Shown: positions 18,401-25,952, counted from the first letter of the stretch. The stretch: DNA of 38,541 bases from Oligoflexia bacterium (GCA_903895855.1 CAITVN010000089.1:76757-115297), one strand, 5' to 3'. Numbers and translations: made by a program. Notes: generated from the letters alone by a model not told the origin.

Positions 18401-18462
18401 AGGTTGTTTTGCCTGACTCCGATTAGCCTGATTGGAAATTCTGGTGGTGCTTTTGGTTGCAT
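15418..18462 (-). CDS. uvrA: excinuclease ABC subunit A
   Basis: UvrA is the damage-sensing ATPase of nucleotide excision repair and loads UvrB. Both ABC modules are intact. Walker A GLSGSGKS (38-45) pairs with LSGGEFQR and VLDEPSIGL. The second Walker A GVSGSGKS pairs with LSGGESQR and IFDEPTTGL. Zinc-binding Cys pairs are visible, including CPNC, CSTC/CSHC, CTEC and CPVC/CEEC. The protein is 1014 residues against about 940 in E. coli. A Lys/Ser-rich insert at about 168-206 accounts for part of the excess. The C-terminal segment around GYMAQHFSFNVDGGRC resembles the Bacteroidota-type subgroup. No strong Shine-Dalgarno precedes the start. Confidence 0.95.
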   Translation of the reverse strand: MQPKAPPEFPIRLIGVRQNNLKNISVEFPARKLTVITGLSGSGKSSLAFDTLYAEGQRRYIESLSTYTRQFLEKMPKPDLDRVENIPPAIALEQKNSVMGSRSTIGTQTEVSDYLRVLFARAGRVYCPNCKTEVKPSNSDTIIEWAIKWLPERKGAITAPTAFSFVPLASGNTSHKKTTSASKKTQLKGQAKSRSKTDPSKAATSLSLESWLQIVREQGYTRVMYRHGTLYEILDIEELQAELQTKQKDNPQPQASPTFDAIRRAKKDKSLIVGTFEVVIDRLKISGELDESTRGRVRDSIEQALKIGERNVRFTDLGTNEVHSFDDRFACSTCKKEFQEPQPLLFSFNSPMGACSHCNGFGFTLELDEALVVPDPSKTLRAGAIDPFSKPSFSEWQDDLFRFAEKNGIAITKRYRELTPTQKRLLWDGPPETDKPARKLFSGISACFEELKKWKYKIHIRVFIRRYQTQITCTECQGARIKPEALYVKVGGLNFSEAHELPITETLTWLNQLDLNVREQQIAKDILYQVRRRFAFLDEVGVGYLTLSRPTKTLSGGEFQRINLATQLGNGLCGTLYVLDEPSIGLHAKDTERLIRVLERLRNQGNTVVVVEHDLQVMRAADWVVEIGPNAGRKGGEIVAAGPATLIERHPDSLTGGYLSGQIPTHKPRTLRGDFKRSLTLKGCRENNLKNIDVEFPLDRFVVVTGVSGSGKSTLVHKTLYRALSKIFDQSTEPPGVFNQLYGAEQLSGVVLLDQSPIGRNSRSNPATYLKAWDEVRRIYANQTLSLKRGYMAQHFSFNVDGGRCPVCKGEGEVSYDLHFMAEVKLPCEECNGERFKKAVLDVTYRKKNISQLLHTTIDEAYEMFIDNSVLRKKLAVLREVGLGYLQLGQSATTLSGGESQRLKIASTLDDKLGQNLLYIFDEPTTGLHIEDIKRLMDVIHDLVDSRQSVIMIEHHLDVIATADWVIDLGPDGGKKGGEIIAQGSPTRLIEIENSITGQMLKKEFGQAAFTQPS

Positions 18463-18647
18463 GAGACTTGGACCACTGTAAAAAGGTTAGTCAGACTTGT
18501 CTAGTGTGAATCTCAAGGTAGGGTCTGGGGTAATTAAAAGTTCTAATGAAATCAGCCAGTTGGCCGAGGTTGCTTTAGCGCGGGTAGAAACGAGGTTTGG
18601 CACTGCAATTGCTCATGTGGCAGTCAAGTTGAAGGAGTCAAACAAGT

Positions 18648-19175
18648 ATGAAGTGGTTATGGTTTATTTGTGGATCGTTTGTCGGAGCAACGACTCTGTC
18701 ATTAGCACTCGCTGCAGTTGATACTACTGGCGCTGCTAATCAGGGAGCTTCTGGGTTATCTGAAATTCAAGTGCGTAAGCAGGCGCCCATCAACTTTGAT
18801 GATGATTTGCGATCTCTCTCGATTCGCGAAGAAAATTTTCATGAAAGATTGCCAGGCGGATCACAGGCCAAGCTTCGTAAAAAAGCTCCTAAGGCGGTTT
18901 CACTATCAGCGCCCATGAGTCGCTCGGTAGTCGTCTCTAAAACGATGGTTTCGAGTGATGCTGATCGCGATGGAATCACCAGCCCATCAGCAATGATAGT
19001 CAACTCGGCTGCTTCGTCGGTGGTTGGCTCTCAGACGTTGGTAGCAGATCCAGTGCGTACCCAAGAGCAAGACCACGTGAGCGAAGGTGCTGAGGTACCA
19101 CGAGGTTCTAATGAAGTGCCGCTAGATAAAAACAACAGTTACGTGCCGGTAGGCAAAGCGTTTAAACGCATGTAA
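18648..19175 (+). CDS. exported protein of unknown function
   Basis: The 175-residue product starts with a signal peptide (MKWLWFICGSFVGATTLSL, cleavage near ALAAVD). The mature region is polar and probably largely disordered, with charged stretches (LSIREENFHERL, RKKAPKA) and Ser/Val-rich segments, and no recognisable domain. AAGGAG lies about 11 bases upstream of the ATG. It is a single-gene unit, with uvrA divergent upstream and a strong terminator downstream. Function unknown. Confidence 0.7.
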   Translation: MKWLWFICGSFVGATTLSLALAAVDTTGAANQGASGLSEIQVRKQAPINFDDDLRSLSIREENFHERLPGGSQAKLRKKAPKAVSLSAPMSRSVVVSKTMVSSDADRDGITSPSAMIVNSAASSVVGSQTLVADPVRTQEQDHVSEGAEVPRGSNEVPLDKNNSYVPVGKAFKRM

Positions 19176-19237
19176 TTCAGGTGCCACCCAGGTGTGGGAG
19201 TCTGAAAAAAAGATTTTAGATTGTTAGAAAAAATTTG

Positions 19238-19285
19238 CCCCCTGGTTGCCAATCGAATTTTACGATTGGCAACCAGGGGGGTTTT
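19238..19285 (+). terminator. strong intrinsic terminator
   Basis: A perfect 18-bp stem (19238-19255 beginning CCCCCTGG, 19263-19280 ending CCAGGGGG) with a 7-base loop AATTTTA is followed by GTTTTGCGTTTT. It closes the exported-protein gene ending at 19175. Confidence 0.9.
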
Positions 19286-19325
19286 GCGTTTTGGCATTTG
19301 AAGCGCTTTTCAACTTTTATTGGGT

Positions 19326-19349
19326 TCTTCATGTAACTCTTCATGTAAC
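19326..19349. repeat. 12-bp tandem duplication
   Basis: TCTTCATGTAAC occurs twice in direct succession (19326-19337 and 19338-19349) in non-coding sequence. Confidence 0.8.
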
Positions 19350-19443
19350 TCTCCTGTGGCTAACGAATCGACAGGATTCAGTAGTCGGCCTGGAAAAACC
19401 ACATTCTTTTAGAACCCCGGACTGAAAGAAATCGGACCAAAAT

Positions 19444-19497
19444 GTTGCGCTTATTGCGGCGAAAGTGCGTATTGGCCCCGGCTAAGACGAAAGAAGC
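19444..19497 (+). repeat. dispersed 54-bp repeat, copy A
   Basis: This element, from GTTGCGCTTATTG to AGACGAAAGAAGC, matches the reverse complement of 35959-36012 at 50 of 54 positions. All four differences are transitions. Weaker similarity extends about 10 bp further left (CCAAAAT against CTAAAAG). It lies in a non-coding leader region about 280 bp before the beta-helix gene. Confidence 0.85.
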
Positions 19498-19736
19498 TAT
19501 TGAGATTGTTGGGTCTTCGCCCAGTGAAAAACTGGTTTGTCTGTACCTCGACTGGTTTGAGGTAAAGTAGTTGACTCGAATTGTTTGTTATTGATCTTGC
19601 AACTCTTTCTCGGGTGAAGCGACTTCGGGCTATTACTTTGACGCGGCGCACCGTTTCTGGTTTATGTGCTCTCAGAGAAAGCTCAAAAAGAGCGAGATGG
19701 TGCAGAGAGTATACCCTGAGCGGTTGAGATTGACCA

Positions 19737-19763
19737 GAGTACCCAGAGTACCCGGAGTACAAC
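19737..19763. repeat. three 9-bp tandem repeats ahead of the Shine-Dalgarno
   Basis: GAGTACCCA, GAGTACCCG and GAGTACAAC follow each other directly upstream of GAGGAGG (19764-19770) and the ATG at 19779. They may affect translation initiation spacing or structure. Confidence 0.7.
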
Positions 19764-19778
19764 GAGGAGGATTTAAAA

Positions 19779-20579
19779 ATGATTAAGCAGTTAACTATTC
19801 TAGAACGTGGTGTGATTGGTTGTGCGAATGCCCTAGTGGTTGGACTATTGTTTGCTCCGACTCTTGGTCATGCTGATGCCAAAAATTGTTTCGCCGGTAC
19901 CAACCACAAACACCTCAATGGTGGCGGATTGGTTGATGATTCAGCTGAAGTCGATGCCTCAGTTTTTGTGGGCCCAAAAGCAGCGATTAAGAATTGCGCA
20001 ATTGTTAAAGGCAACGTGAAACTCACAGGCGAAAACGTGATTAAAGATTTTACGGTTGTTGACGGCAGCGAAGGTGGCGAGATTGTTTTGAGTGACAGCG
20101 CCTGGGTTCAAGATACCGCAATGGTGAGTGGCAAGGTTGAACTTTCTGGCAGTGCGCTAGTTAAAGATCAAGCGCGAGTAAACGGCAAAGTGAAAATTTC
20201 TGGAGTTTCAAATGTCGTTGAGCACGCCGTGATCGATGGCTCGATGACTGGCACTGGAGTTGAATTGAACGGCCCTGAAGTTAACGTGGGCGGATTTTCT
20301 CAAATTAAAGATAACGCGAAAGTGTTAGATTATGTTTTGATTCGAGATTCGGCTCAAGTCACGGGCAACGCAACTGCGAAGGGTAACTCAAAGTTGTTCG
20401 GTTTTGCTCTATTGACCGAAAATGCACTTTTGACTGATTCAGCGATTTTAGGCGGACATTCAATCACCAGCGGTAAAGCTCAAGTGGGTGGTCAAACTAT
20501 CGTGAATGGCCGAGCACACATCACCGGTAGCGCATCTTTGTTTAAAAAGAAAAGTTACTACCGCGGTACTGAAAATTAG
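19779..20579 (+). CDS. exported left-handed beta-helix-like repeat protein
   Basis: This 266-residue protein has an N-terminal export signal (hydrophobic GVIGCANALVVGLLFA, then LGHADA). The rest is made of short hexapeptide-like repeats such as DSAEVDASVFVG, DSAWVQDTAMVSG, GSALVKDQARVNG and DSAQVTGNATAKG. These are typical of left-handed parallel beta-helices. No acyltransferase catalytic His loop is evident, so a structural or surface/periplasmic binding role is more likely than enzyme activity. The start is supported by GAGGAGG 8 bases upstream. An intrinsic terminator follows at 20620-20662. Confidence 0.75.
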   Translation: MIKQLTILERGVIGCANALVVGLLFAPTLGHADAKNCFAGTNHKHLNGGGLVDDSAEVDASVFVGPKAAIKNCAIVKGNVKLTGENVIKDFTVVDGSEGGEIVLSDSAWVQDTAMVSGKVELSGSALVKDQARVNGKVKISGVSNVVEHAVIDGSMTGTGVELNGPEVNVGGFSQIKDNAKVLDYVLIRDSAQVTGNATAKGNSKLFGFALLTENALLTDSAILGGHSITSGKAQVGGQTIVNGRAHITGSASLFKKKSYYRGTEN

Positions 20580-20619
20580 ACACTGAGACTAGATTTGATA
20601 AAAAAGTTTCGAGGGGTAG

Positions 20620-20662
20620 ACGAGGGCTCGGCGGTCAAGAAGACTGCGGCCCTCGTTTTTTA
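20620..20662 (+). terminator. intrinsic terminator of the beta-helix gene
   Basis: ACGAGGGC (20620-20627) pairs with GCCCTCGT (20649-20656). An inner GCGGTC/GACTGC stem adds support, and TTTTTATTTTC follows. It also shows that the upstream in-frame extension of the next ORF is not coding. Confidence 0.85.
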
Positions 20663-20723
20663 TTTTCATCGTCACCATTTCAAACCTTGTTTTTCTAAAA
20701 CTTCACCCCTACCATTTTGTCTT

Positions 20724-22127
20724 ATGACAAAAAAAATGATGAACAAGGCTGTGAGTCAAACAAAAATAATCAAAACCGCCTTATTTTTAACTGCGGTTTT
20801 GGCGTTTTCTTTAAGCCACTCGGTCGAAGCCAGAGAGGTTAAGGCGACACTTGGTGTCACTTCGGCGCTACCTCATTTAGATTTAGAAATGAGTTCAGTT
20901 GAACTGGCCCAGATTTTAGAAGCTCGCGAGGGTGCGATATCGGTCGAATCAGAATTTTTTTCTCAAGCTGACTCTATCAAGGGTTGGTTAGCAGTTGGCA
21001 AACGAAACCTCGAGTGGATTGATCAGATTAATCGAAATCGTCCACCAGAATCTCAACTAGAACTCAGTTCACCGGCGTTGACTGTAGGCATTCCTATCGA
21101 GACGCCCAATGAGAGCGGTCGAAAAATCTTGGGTGAAAAGATTGATTCGTTGACCGCGGCGCTGCCCGATTCCATCAAGTCTGTGGTCTTGATGCCGCAG
21201 TCAAGTGATTCACTCAATTCGGCATTGCAGAACGAAGTTCCTGAAGGAATGTCAGACGAAGAGTTCTTAGGGGTTGTTCGAAAAATTGATCGGCTCTATC
21301 AAGGTTGCAGTCGTTGGTTGCTTCAAGAGCCTTATCTCTGGCAGTATGGATCACTTCAATCGATGGACATTCGAGGGTACTATTTCTTGTCAAAGAATCC
21401 CGATCAAACGGCTCTAAAATTGAATTCTTTTAAAACCTTGAGCGAAGCCGAACAAAAACAAATTAAAGAATGGCTCGTTTCGATGTGTCTTAACGGCAGC
21501 GCCTTTGGGGGTGCCACCCAGGCGTCATGCCTTGGTCAAATCGACCAGGCTGTGAAGCGTGAGGCACTTCTCAAATACTATCAATCAAAATTGAATATTT
21601 CGAAATCCAAGTACGATTCCTTTTTTAATATTGAAAGCACGAGAAGCGACTTGGTCTGGAGTGGGGCAAACGCACAAACGTTGAGTGCTCCGTTTCGAGC
21701 TCCAGTGAGCGGCCCTCAAGGGGGTGCCTCGGGTGCCGAGGCTGTCAGACAGTGGCTTCAAACTAATATCGAAGACGAGTGGCATTTTCAAGACTGGGCC
21801 TTGAAGCTGGTATTCAGTGATCACGCGGCAACTGAAGTCGTGTTTGAAGCCGGAGCCACTCCGCACGTGAATGGCCTCAGTGGTGATACCATTACCATGG
21901 ATGCCAACCGGCCCATTCAAGAGTATTCAAGCCGTTGGACGATTCGGCATGAGTACGGGCACACCTTAGGGTTTCCTGACTGTTACATCGAGTACTATGA
22001 CAGAGCGCGCGAGGTGATGGTGAACTATCAAATCGATGTCGATAACCTCATGTGCAGTCGAAAAGGGCATTTGCAGCAACGACACTACGATGAGTTGAGG
22101 CGCCATTATTTTGTCACTAGCCAGTGA
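20724..22127 (+). CDS. exported metzincin-like zinc metalloprotease
   Basis: With the start at ATG 20724 the protein has 467 residues and a signal peptide (hydrophobic core IIKTALFLTAVLAFSLSHS, cleavage near VEARE). The zinc site is HEYGHTLGFPD at 409-419. This is the extended HExxHxxGxxD motif in which Asp replaces the usual third His, as in snapalysin-type enzymes. NLMC at about 441-444 is a probable Met-turn, and cysteines flank both elements. The N-terminal about 380 residues are unassigned and may be a pro- or substrate-binding region. The reading frame is open to 20595, but that stretch covers the preceding terminator. Secreted protease is likely; the target is unknown. Confidence 0.75.
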   Translation: MTKKMMNKAVSQTKIIKTALFLTAVLAFSLSHSVEAREVKATLGVTSALPHLDLEMSSVELAQILEAREGAISVESEFFSQADSIKGWLAVGKRNLEWIDQINRNRPPESQLELSSPALTVGIPIETPNESGRKILGEKIDSLTAALPDSIKSVVLMPQSSDSLNSALQNEVPEGMSDEEFLGVVRKIDRLYQGCSRWLLQEPYLWQYGSLQSMDIRGYYFLSKNPDQTALKLNSFKTLSEAEQKQIKEWLVSMCLNGSAFGGATQASCLGQIDQAVKREALLKYYQSKLNISKSKYDSFFNIESTRSDLVWSGANAQTLSAPFRAPVSGPQGGASGAEAVRQWLQTNIEDEWHFQDWALKLVFSDHAATEVVFEAGATPHVNGLSGDTITMDANRPIQEYSSRWTIRHEYGHTLGFPDCYIEYYDRAREVMVNYQIDVDNLMCSRKGHLQQRHYDELRRHYFVTSQ

Positions 22128-22169
22128 GTTGAAGGTTACCGTACACTGTTTGTAGAGGAGCTCGCTAGG

Positions 22170-22514
22170 ATGGCGAGAGTTTCATTTATGAGCACGAAGG
22201 CGAATTCGCGGCCTATGAAGTTAGGTCAAAAGAAAAAACAGCAACCCAAATTACCCGGAGTGATTGAAACCCAATCGACTGCGACAGATTCGAATACGGA
22301 TCTTGAAGACGCCATTTCTTCGCTTTCGGTTTCGATCTGGGCCCTAGAAGAAGGTGGCGAAGAATTGGTTGAAATCAGGTCACAACTGAATGAGCCTGAA
22401 ACCTTACAGCAAGGCAGGGATTCTCACACTTCTCAAAATCGGAAAGAAGACGAAGAAGCGCCTGCAGCTTCACTTTTGCCGGACTCGTCAATGATTGAAA
22501 CTACGAAGAAGTGA
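22170..22514 (+). CDS. small charged protein of unknown function
   Basis: A 114-residue ORF starting at ATG 22170, with GAGGAG about 11 bases upstream and an alternative ATG at 22188. The protein has a basic N-terminus (KLGQKKKQQPKL), an acidic middle (EEGGEELVEI), no signal peptide, and looks largely disordered. It ends inside the convergent hisS gene (27-bp overlap). No family was recognised. It is plausible because the frame and ribosome site fit, but it could be spurious. Confidence 0.45.
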   Translation: MARVSFMSTKANSRPMKLGQKKKQQPKLPGVIETQSTATDSNTDLEDAISSLSVSIWALEEGGEELVEIRSQLNEPETLQQGRDSHTSQNRKEDEEAPAASLLPDSSMIETTKK

Positions 22515-23798
22515 AAAACCTTGAAATGAGCCGATTTCTTCGATTTTGACTTCTACTTGTTGACCTGTTTTTAAATCTTTAACGAGTACAGCGCCTCGCT
22601 CAAGCTCAGTTTCTGCAAATAGAATCACAAATCGCGCTTCGTGCTTGGTCGCTAGTTTCAATTGCGAACCGAACGACCCCACTTCAAGTGGAGTAATCAC
22701 CCTAAGCCCTTTTTCTCGAAGATTGGCTGCAATCGTTTCGGCTAATGCGCGGTTTTCAATTTTTGGAAGGCTCACAAAAACATCGGTTGACGATTCAAAC
22801 TCAGGCAGTAATTTGTGGGTTTCTAAGAAATGCCTCAACGTGACGTCGCCCATTCCAAAACCCACGCCCGATAAAGTGTGGTTTCCGAATAAACCCACCA
22901 GATTGTCGTAGCGGCCGCCACCGAACATCGCTCGACGATTTTCAGGTGACGTGTCGTAAAGCTCGAATACGGTGCCAGTGTAATAATCAAGCCCACGCAT
23001 GATCATGGGGTCAAAGGTAATTTCTTTTCCTTGGCGAATTCCTGATTGTTCAAGAAGCTCAAAGAGCTGGGTCAGTTCGGTAACTCCGTCGCAGCTGACG
23101 AGTTTTTGAATTGCTGCAAAATCAGAGTGAAAAAAAGTTTCCATCTGGTCGCGTTTCGAAACATCGACCCCGATTTTATTTAGCCATTCACTGTAAGCTT
23201 CTTCGCCAATTTTGGCTCTCGCGTCGAGAGCTTTGGTGACTTGAAGAGCCGCTTCGGCTGATAATCCAAGCGTATTTTTGAAGAAGTGATCAATGAGTTT
23301 GCGGTTATTCACCCGAAGTGAAACGACTTTCTCACCGCCAAAGGCTTTCATGAGGTCAAAAGCCAGCTTGAGAATTTCAGCATCAGCCAATAGGCGATCA
23401 CCACCGAGTACATCGACGTTGAGTTGCCAGTGTTCGCGAAGCCTGCCACGTTGGGGGCGCTCGTAGCGCCAAAGGTTGGGTATGCTAAACCAACGAATGG
23501 GTTTAGGTAGCTCATGAATTTTCCCGGCTACCATTCGAGCGAGGGTTGGGGTCATCTCAGGCCTGACGGCCATTTTTCGCTCGCCGCGGTCCATGAGCCA
23601 ATAGAGCTGTTGGTTGACGATTTCTTCGCCAGATTTTGCAGCGTACAGCTCAAAAGGTTCTAGCATGGGGCCATCGTATTCTTGATAGCCATACCGAGAA
23701 ACCGCAGCACGCATCTGATTAAACATCCATTGTTGAATGCGCATATCGGCTGGATAGAAATCTCGTGTGCCTTTGTAAGGCTGCGTAGACAGACTCAT
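22488..23798 (-). CDS. hisS: histidyl-tRNA synthetase
   Basis: HisRS charges tRNA-His in the cytoplasm. The 436-residue class II synthetase shows motif 2 (RYERPQRGRLREHWQ), the histidine-binding RGLDYYTGTVFELYD and motif 3 with GGGRYDNLVGLFG. A C-terminal anticodon-binding domain contains the VFVSLP strand. TRDFYPADM starts the catalytic core. GAGGAA precedes the ATG at good spacing. Length is normal for bacterial HisRS. The 3' end overlaps a small convergent ORF. Confidence 0.95.
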   Translation of the reverse strand: MSLSTQPYKGTRDFYPADMRIQQWMFNQMRAAVSRYGYQEYDGPMLEPFELYAAKSGEEIVNQQLYWLMDRGERKMAVRPEMTPTLARMVAGKIHELPKPIRWFSIPNLWRYERPQRGRLREHWQLNVDVLGGDRLLADAEILKLAFDLMKAFGGEKVVSLRVNNRKLIDHFFKNTLGLSAEAALQVTKALDARAKIGEEAYSEWLNKIGVDVSKRDQMETFFHSDFAAIQKLVSCDGVTELTQLFELLEQSGIRQGKEITFDPMIMRGLDYYTGTVFELYDTSPENRRAMFGGGRYDNLVGLFGNHTLSGVGFGMGDVTLRHFLETHKLLPEFESSTDVFVSLPKIENRALAETIAANLREKGLRVITPLEVGSFGSQLKLATKHEARFVILFAETELERGAVLVKDLKTGQQVEVKIEEIGSFQGFSLLRSFNH

Positions 23799-23896
23799 TT
23801 GGGTTCCTCTTTAGAGTTAACATAGCCCAATTGGCCAAGTTGATAAAGAGGTTCTTAGTCAGGGGCTATTTGATTTAATTCGAGTCAGGTGGGGCC

Positions 23897-25315
23897 CTAG
23901 GCGCTTTCGGTACCCAAAATCTGAAAACACTGTGAGCTGAGATACAGAGGTAAACTAATTAGTTCAAAATCGACACTCTTACGACCTTCGGATGTGATCA
24001 CCTCGTGCTGTACGTGCAAAGTTGAAGGGGGGTTGGCGTCGAATCGTAAAGCCCTCTTAGATTTTTTCAGAGCCATGAATTGGTGCAAACTACGTAAAGA
24101 ACCACTCTTGCCTGACTTGACTTCAATCGGAATCATTTCGCCGTTGAATGCCGCGACAAAATCGACCTCTGCGTTCGTTGTCTTGGTTTCACGCAGCCAA
24201 TACACCAGACCTTGGTCTCGCCATTTATCTGCTGAAAGTAAATTTTGAAGCACTACCTGCTCGGCGATAGGTCCGAATGAAATGAGTTCGGTGCTTTGTT
24301 CTCGTGATTCTAGTTCATTGGGACCGACCCCTAACTCCTGATTCATCAAACCGACATCAAGAGCGTAGATCTTGTAAATCAAGTCGTTTATCCCTGATGT
24401 GAGTGGTAGGTGGGCACAATCGCTATGAAAAATCTTCTTAGTCACTCGAGCTTGATGCAAAAGGTCTAAGGCTTCTCTTAAGTCACGCGACTGAATCTCG
24501 GGATCTAAAGCCGAATATTTTACTTTCTTACCAACCTGAGCGGGGATCTTGTCAAAAATGCGCTGAATTCTTTGAAGTTTTACCCCTTGTGCATATTTTG
24601 AAAAATCGTCTCGATAGGTATCGGTGATAGAACGATGAATCTTCTTTACGCGCGAGAAATCGCGGTATTTTGCCCAAATTTTTACGGCTTCAGGCATGCC
24701 ACCAATACAGAAATACTCGCGCAGAAACCTCAGCAGCATTTCATGAATAGTCAGCGGAACGCTCTCGCCGAGTCGATAGTGATAGATGAAATCTGCCAAT
24801 TTCTTTTGGTTAAGCGCCAGCAAAAACTCACAAAAATTCATAGGCGAAACATAGTGGTATTGAATTCTGCCTACTGGTACTGAAATTCTTTTATCGTTGA
24901 GTGCAAAATCTAAGAGCGAACCCGCCGCAATCACATGACAGTTGGGATGTTCTTCGTAAAAATAACGAAGACTCTCGATCGCTTGTGGAGTCTTCTGAAT
25001 TTCATCGATGAACAGAAGGTGTTTTTTGTCGTTCAGATCGATATCTAGGCTGAACTCTAAACTTTTTTTGAGATCTGAAAAATTAGATTCCTCAAATATT
25101 TTTTGAAAACGCTTTTCTTTTTCGAGATTGATTTCGACCAGTTTAAGAGGCGATTGGGCCGCAAACAATTTCACTAAACTTGATTTACCGACTTGTCTAG
25201 CCCCTCGAAGCAGTAGGGGTTTTCGCTCCCCAGGGGGGAGTGTGCTCCAGTTGTTTAAATCATTCAAACTCTCTCGAAAGGTTAGTTGATTAAGAGAGAC
25301 CCCATTATTAGTCAT
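23897..25315 (-). CDS. AAA-type ATPase with DUF4143-like C-terminus
   Basis: This 472-residue protein belongs to the widespread ATPases annotated AAA_14/DUF4143. Walker A GARQVGKSS is at 38-46, Walker B LLFIDEIQ at about 100-107, and the sensor-like HVIAAGSLLDFAL follows. The C-terminal EVDFVAAFNGEMIPIEVKSG has the look of a PD-(D/E)xK nuclease-like core (Asp, Glu-x-Lys). The cellular role of the family is not established, and its genes are often found in accessory regions. The start lies inside an A/T-rich inverted repeat. Neighbouring vapBC modules fit an accessory patch. Confidence 0.85.
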   Translation of the reverse strand: MTNNGVSLNQLTFRESLNDLNNWSTLPPGERKPLLLRGARQVGKSSLVKLFAAQSPLKLVEINLEKEKRFQKIFEESNFSDLKKSLEFSLDIDLNDKKHLLFIDEIQKTPQAIESLRYFYEEHPNCHVIAAGSLLDFALNDKRISVPVGRIQYHYVSPMNFCEFLLALNQKKLADFIYHYRLGESVPLTIHEMLLRFLREYFCIGGMPEAVKIWAKYRDFSRVKKIHRSITDTYRDDFSKYAQGVKLQRIQRIFDKIPAQVGKKVKYSALDPEIQSRDLREALDLLHQARVTKKIFHSDCAHLPLTSGINDLIYKIYALDVGLMNQELGVGPNELESREQSTELISFGPIAEQVVLQNLLSADKWRDQGLVYWLRETKTTNAEVDFVAAFNGEMIPIEVKSGKSGSLRSLHQFMALKKSKRALRFDANPPSTLHVQHEVITSEGRKSVDFELISLPLYLSSQCFQILGTESA

Positions 25316-25336
25316 ATCTGATTAATAATGACCCCA
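25298..25336. promoter_or_regulatory. palindromic/direct-repeat site over the ATPase start
   Basis: ATTATTA (25304-25310) and TAATAAT (25323-25329) form an inverted repeat around the start codon (25313-25315). GACCCCA flanks it as a direct repeat (25298-25304 and 25330-25336). Its position would let a bound protein block initiation. No binding protein is known. Confidence 0.4.
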
Positions 25337-25517
25337 TTTGTAATCAAACTGCAAGTGATTTTTTTGGGTACCACGGAGGTGATGATGAGGCACTGGTGTT
25401 CATCGATGGCTAACTCGCTGATTGCACAGGCGTAAAAAATTTGATTGCCCCCCCTTATTCTTGACTGTACTAAGTTGGTCGGTTATTGGTTGTCTATCAA
25501 ATCGGAGATCGTTTCTT

Positions 25518-25952
25518 ATGACAAAATTTAAGTTAGCTCATTCGTTCGCTATCGCTTTCGGTGTTGTCTATTCATTAGCCTGTTCGGGCGTGACTGGCGC
25601 CGCCCAAGTTTCTTTCGTCGACGACCTGCGTGGGCAGTGCGCTCAGCTAAAGAGTACCGACCTTGAAACGGCCGCAATTCTTAGCGCTAAGCGTAGAATG
25701 GCCGAAAAAGACTACCAGAAAATGCGTCAAGCGAGCGATACGATGAAAGAGTCGATTCAAGTTGAATACGATGAGAGTCGTGATGTTTCATCAGCTGCAC
25801 TGAGTGGTGTTTTTATAGTTTTCACGCTAAATCTAGCTGTGTTGCGGGTCGCAAAGTATTCTGTTATTGAACGCATTTATGAGTGGCGAAGCCGAGCTTA
25901 TCAAAACCTCATGGCTAAGTGGACTCAGGTGACCTGCCCAGGGTTTCATTAG
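25518..25952 (+). CDS. small exported membrane-associated protein, unknown
   Basis: With the start at ATG 25518 (144 residues) the protein has a signal peptide (LAHSFAIAFGVVYSLACSG, then AAQVS), a helical polar middle and one hydrophobic segment (ALSGVFIVFTLNLAVLRVA) near its C-terminus. GGAGA lies about 10 bases upstream. The frame stays open back to 25422, but that extension lacks a ribosome site and would hide the signal peptide. A weak promoter (TTGACT at 25461, TATTGG 17 bases on) is possible. No family recognised. Confidence 0.6.
   Translation: MTKFKLAHSFAIAFGVVYSLACSGVTGAAQVSFVDDLRGQCAQLKSTDLETAAILSAKRRMAEKDYQKMRQASDTMKESIQVEYDESRDVSSAALSGVFIVFTLNLAVLRVAKYSVIERIYEWRSRAYQNLMAKWTQVTCPGFH

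Larger units (their letters stand above)
19176..19778. other. 603-bp non-coding region with terminator and one copy of a dispersed repeat
   Basis: After the terminator at 19238-19285 there is no convincing ORF. The stretch holds a 12-bp duplication (19326-19349), the 54-bp dispersed repeat copy A (19444-19497), a small hairpin CCAGT-GAAAA-ACTGG near 19520-19534, and three 9-bp GAGTACCC-like repeats (19737-19763). The last of these runs straight into the GAGGAGG Shine-Dalgarno of the next gene. A long 5' leader or small RNA is possible. Confidence 0.55.

Noticed and set aside
18497-18721. A 74-codon plus-strand frame upstream of the exported protein gene.
   Set aside because: It overlaps the signal-peptide gene in another frame, while AAGGAG supports the ATG at 18648.
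19451-19762. A 103-codon minus-strand frame in the non-coding region.
   Set aside because: It covers the dispersed repeat and the 9-bp repeats, starts with YSGYSGYSGQ-type repeat translation and has no coding character.
20595-20723. Upstream in-frame extension of the metalloprotease ORF.
   Set aside because: It contains the intrinsic terminator of the previous gene, and the signal peptide begins only after ATG 20724.
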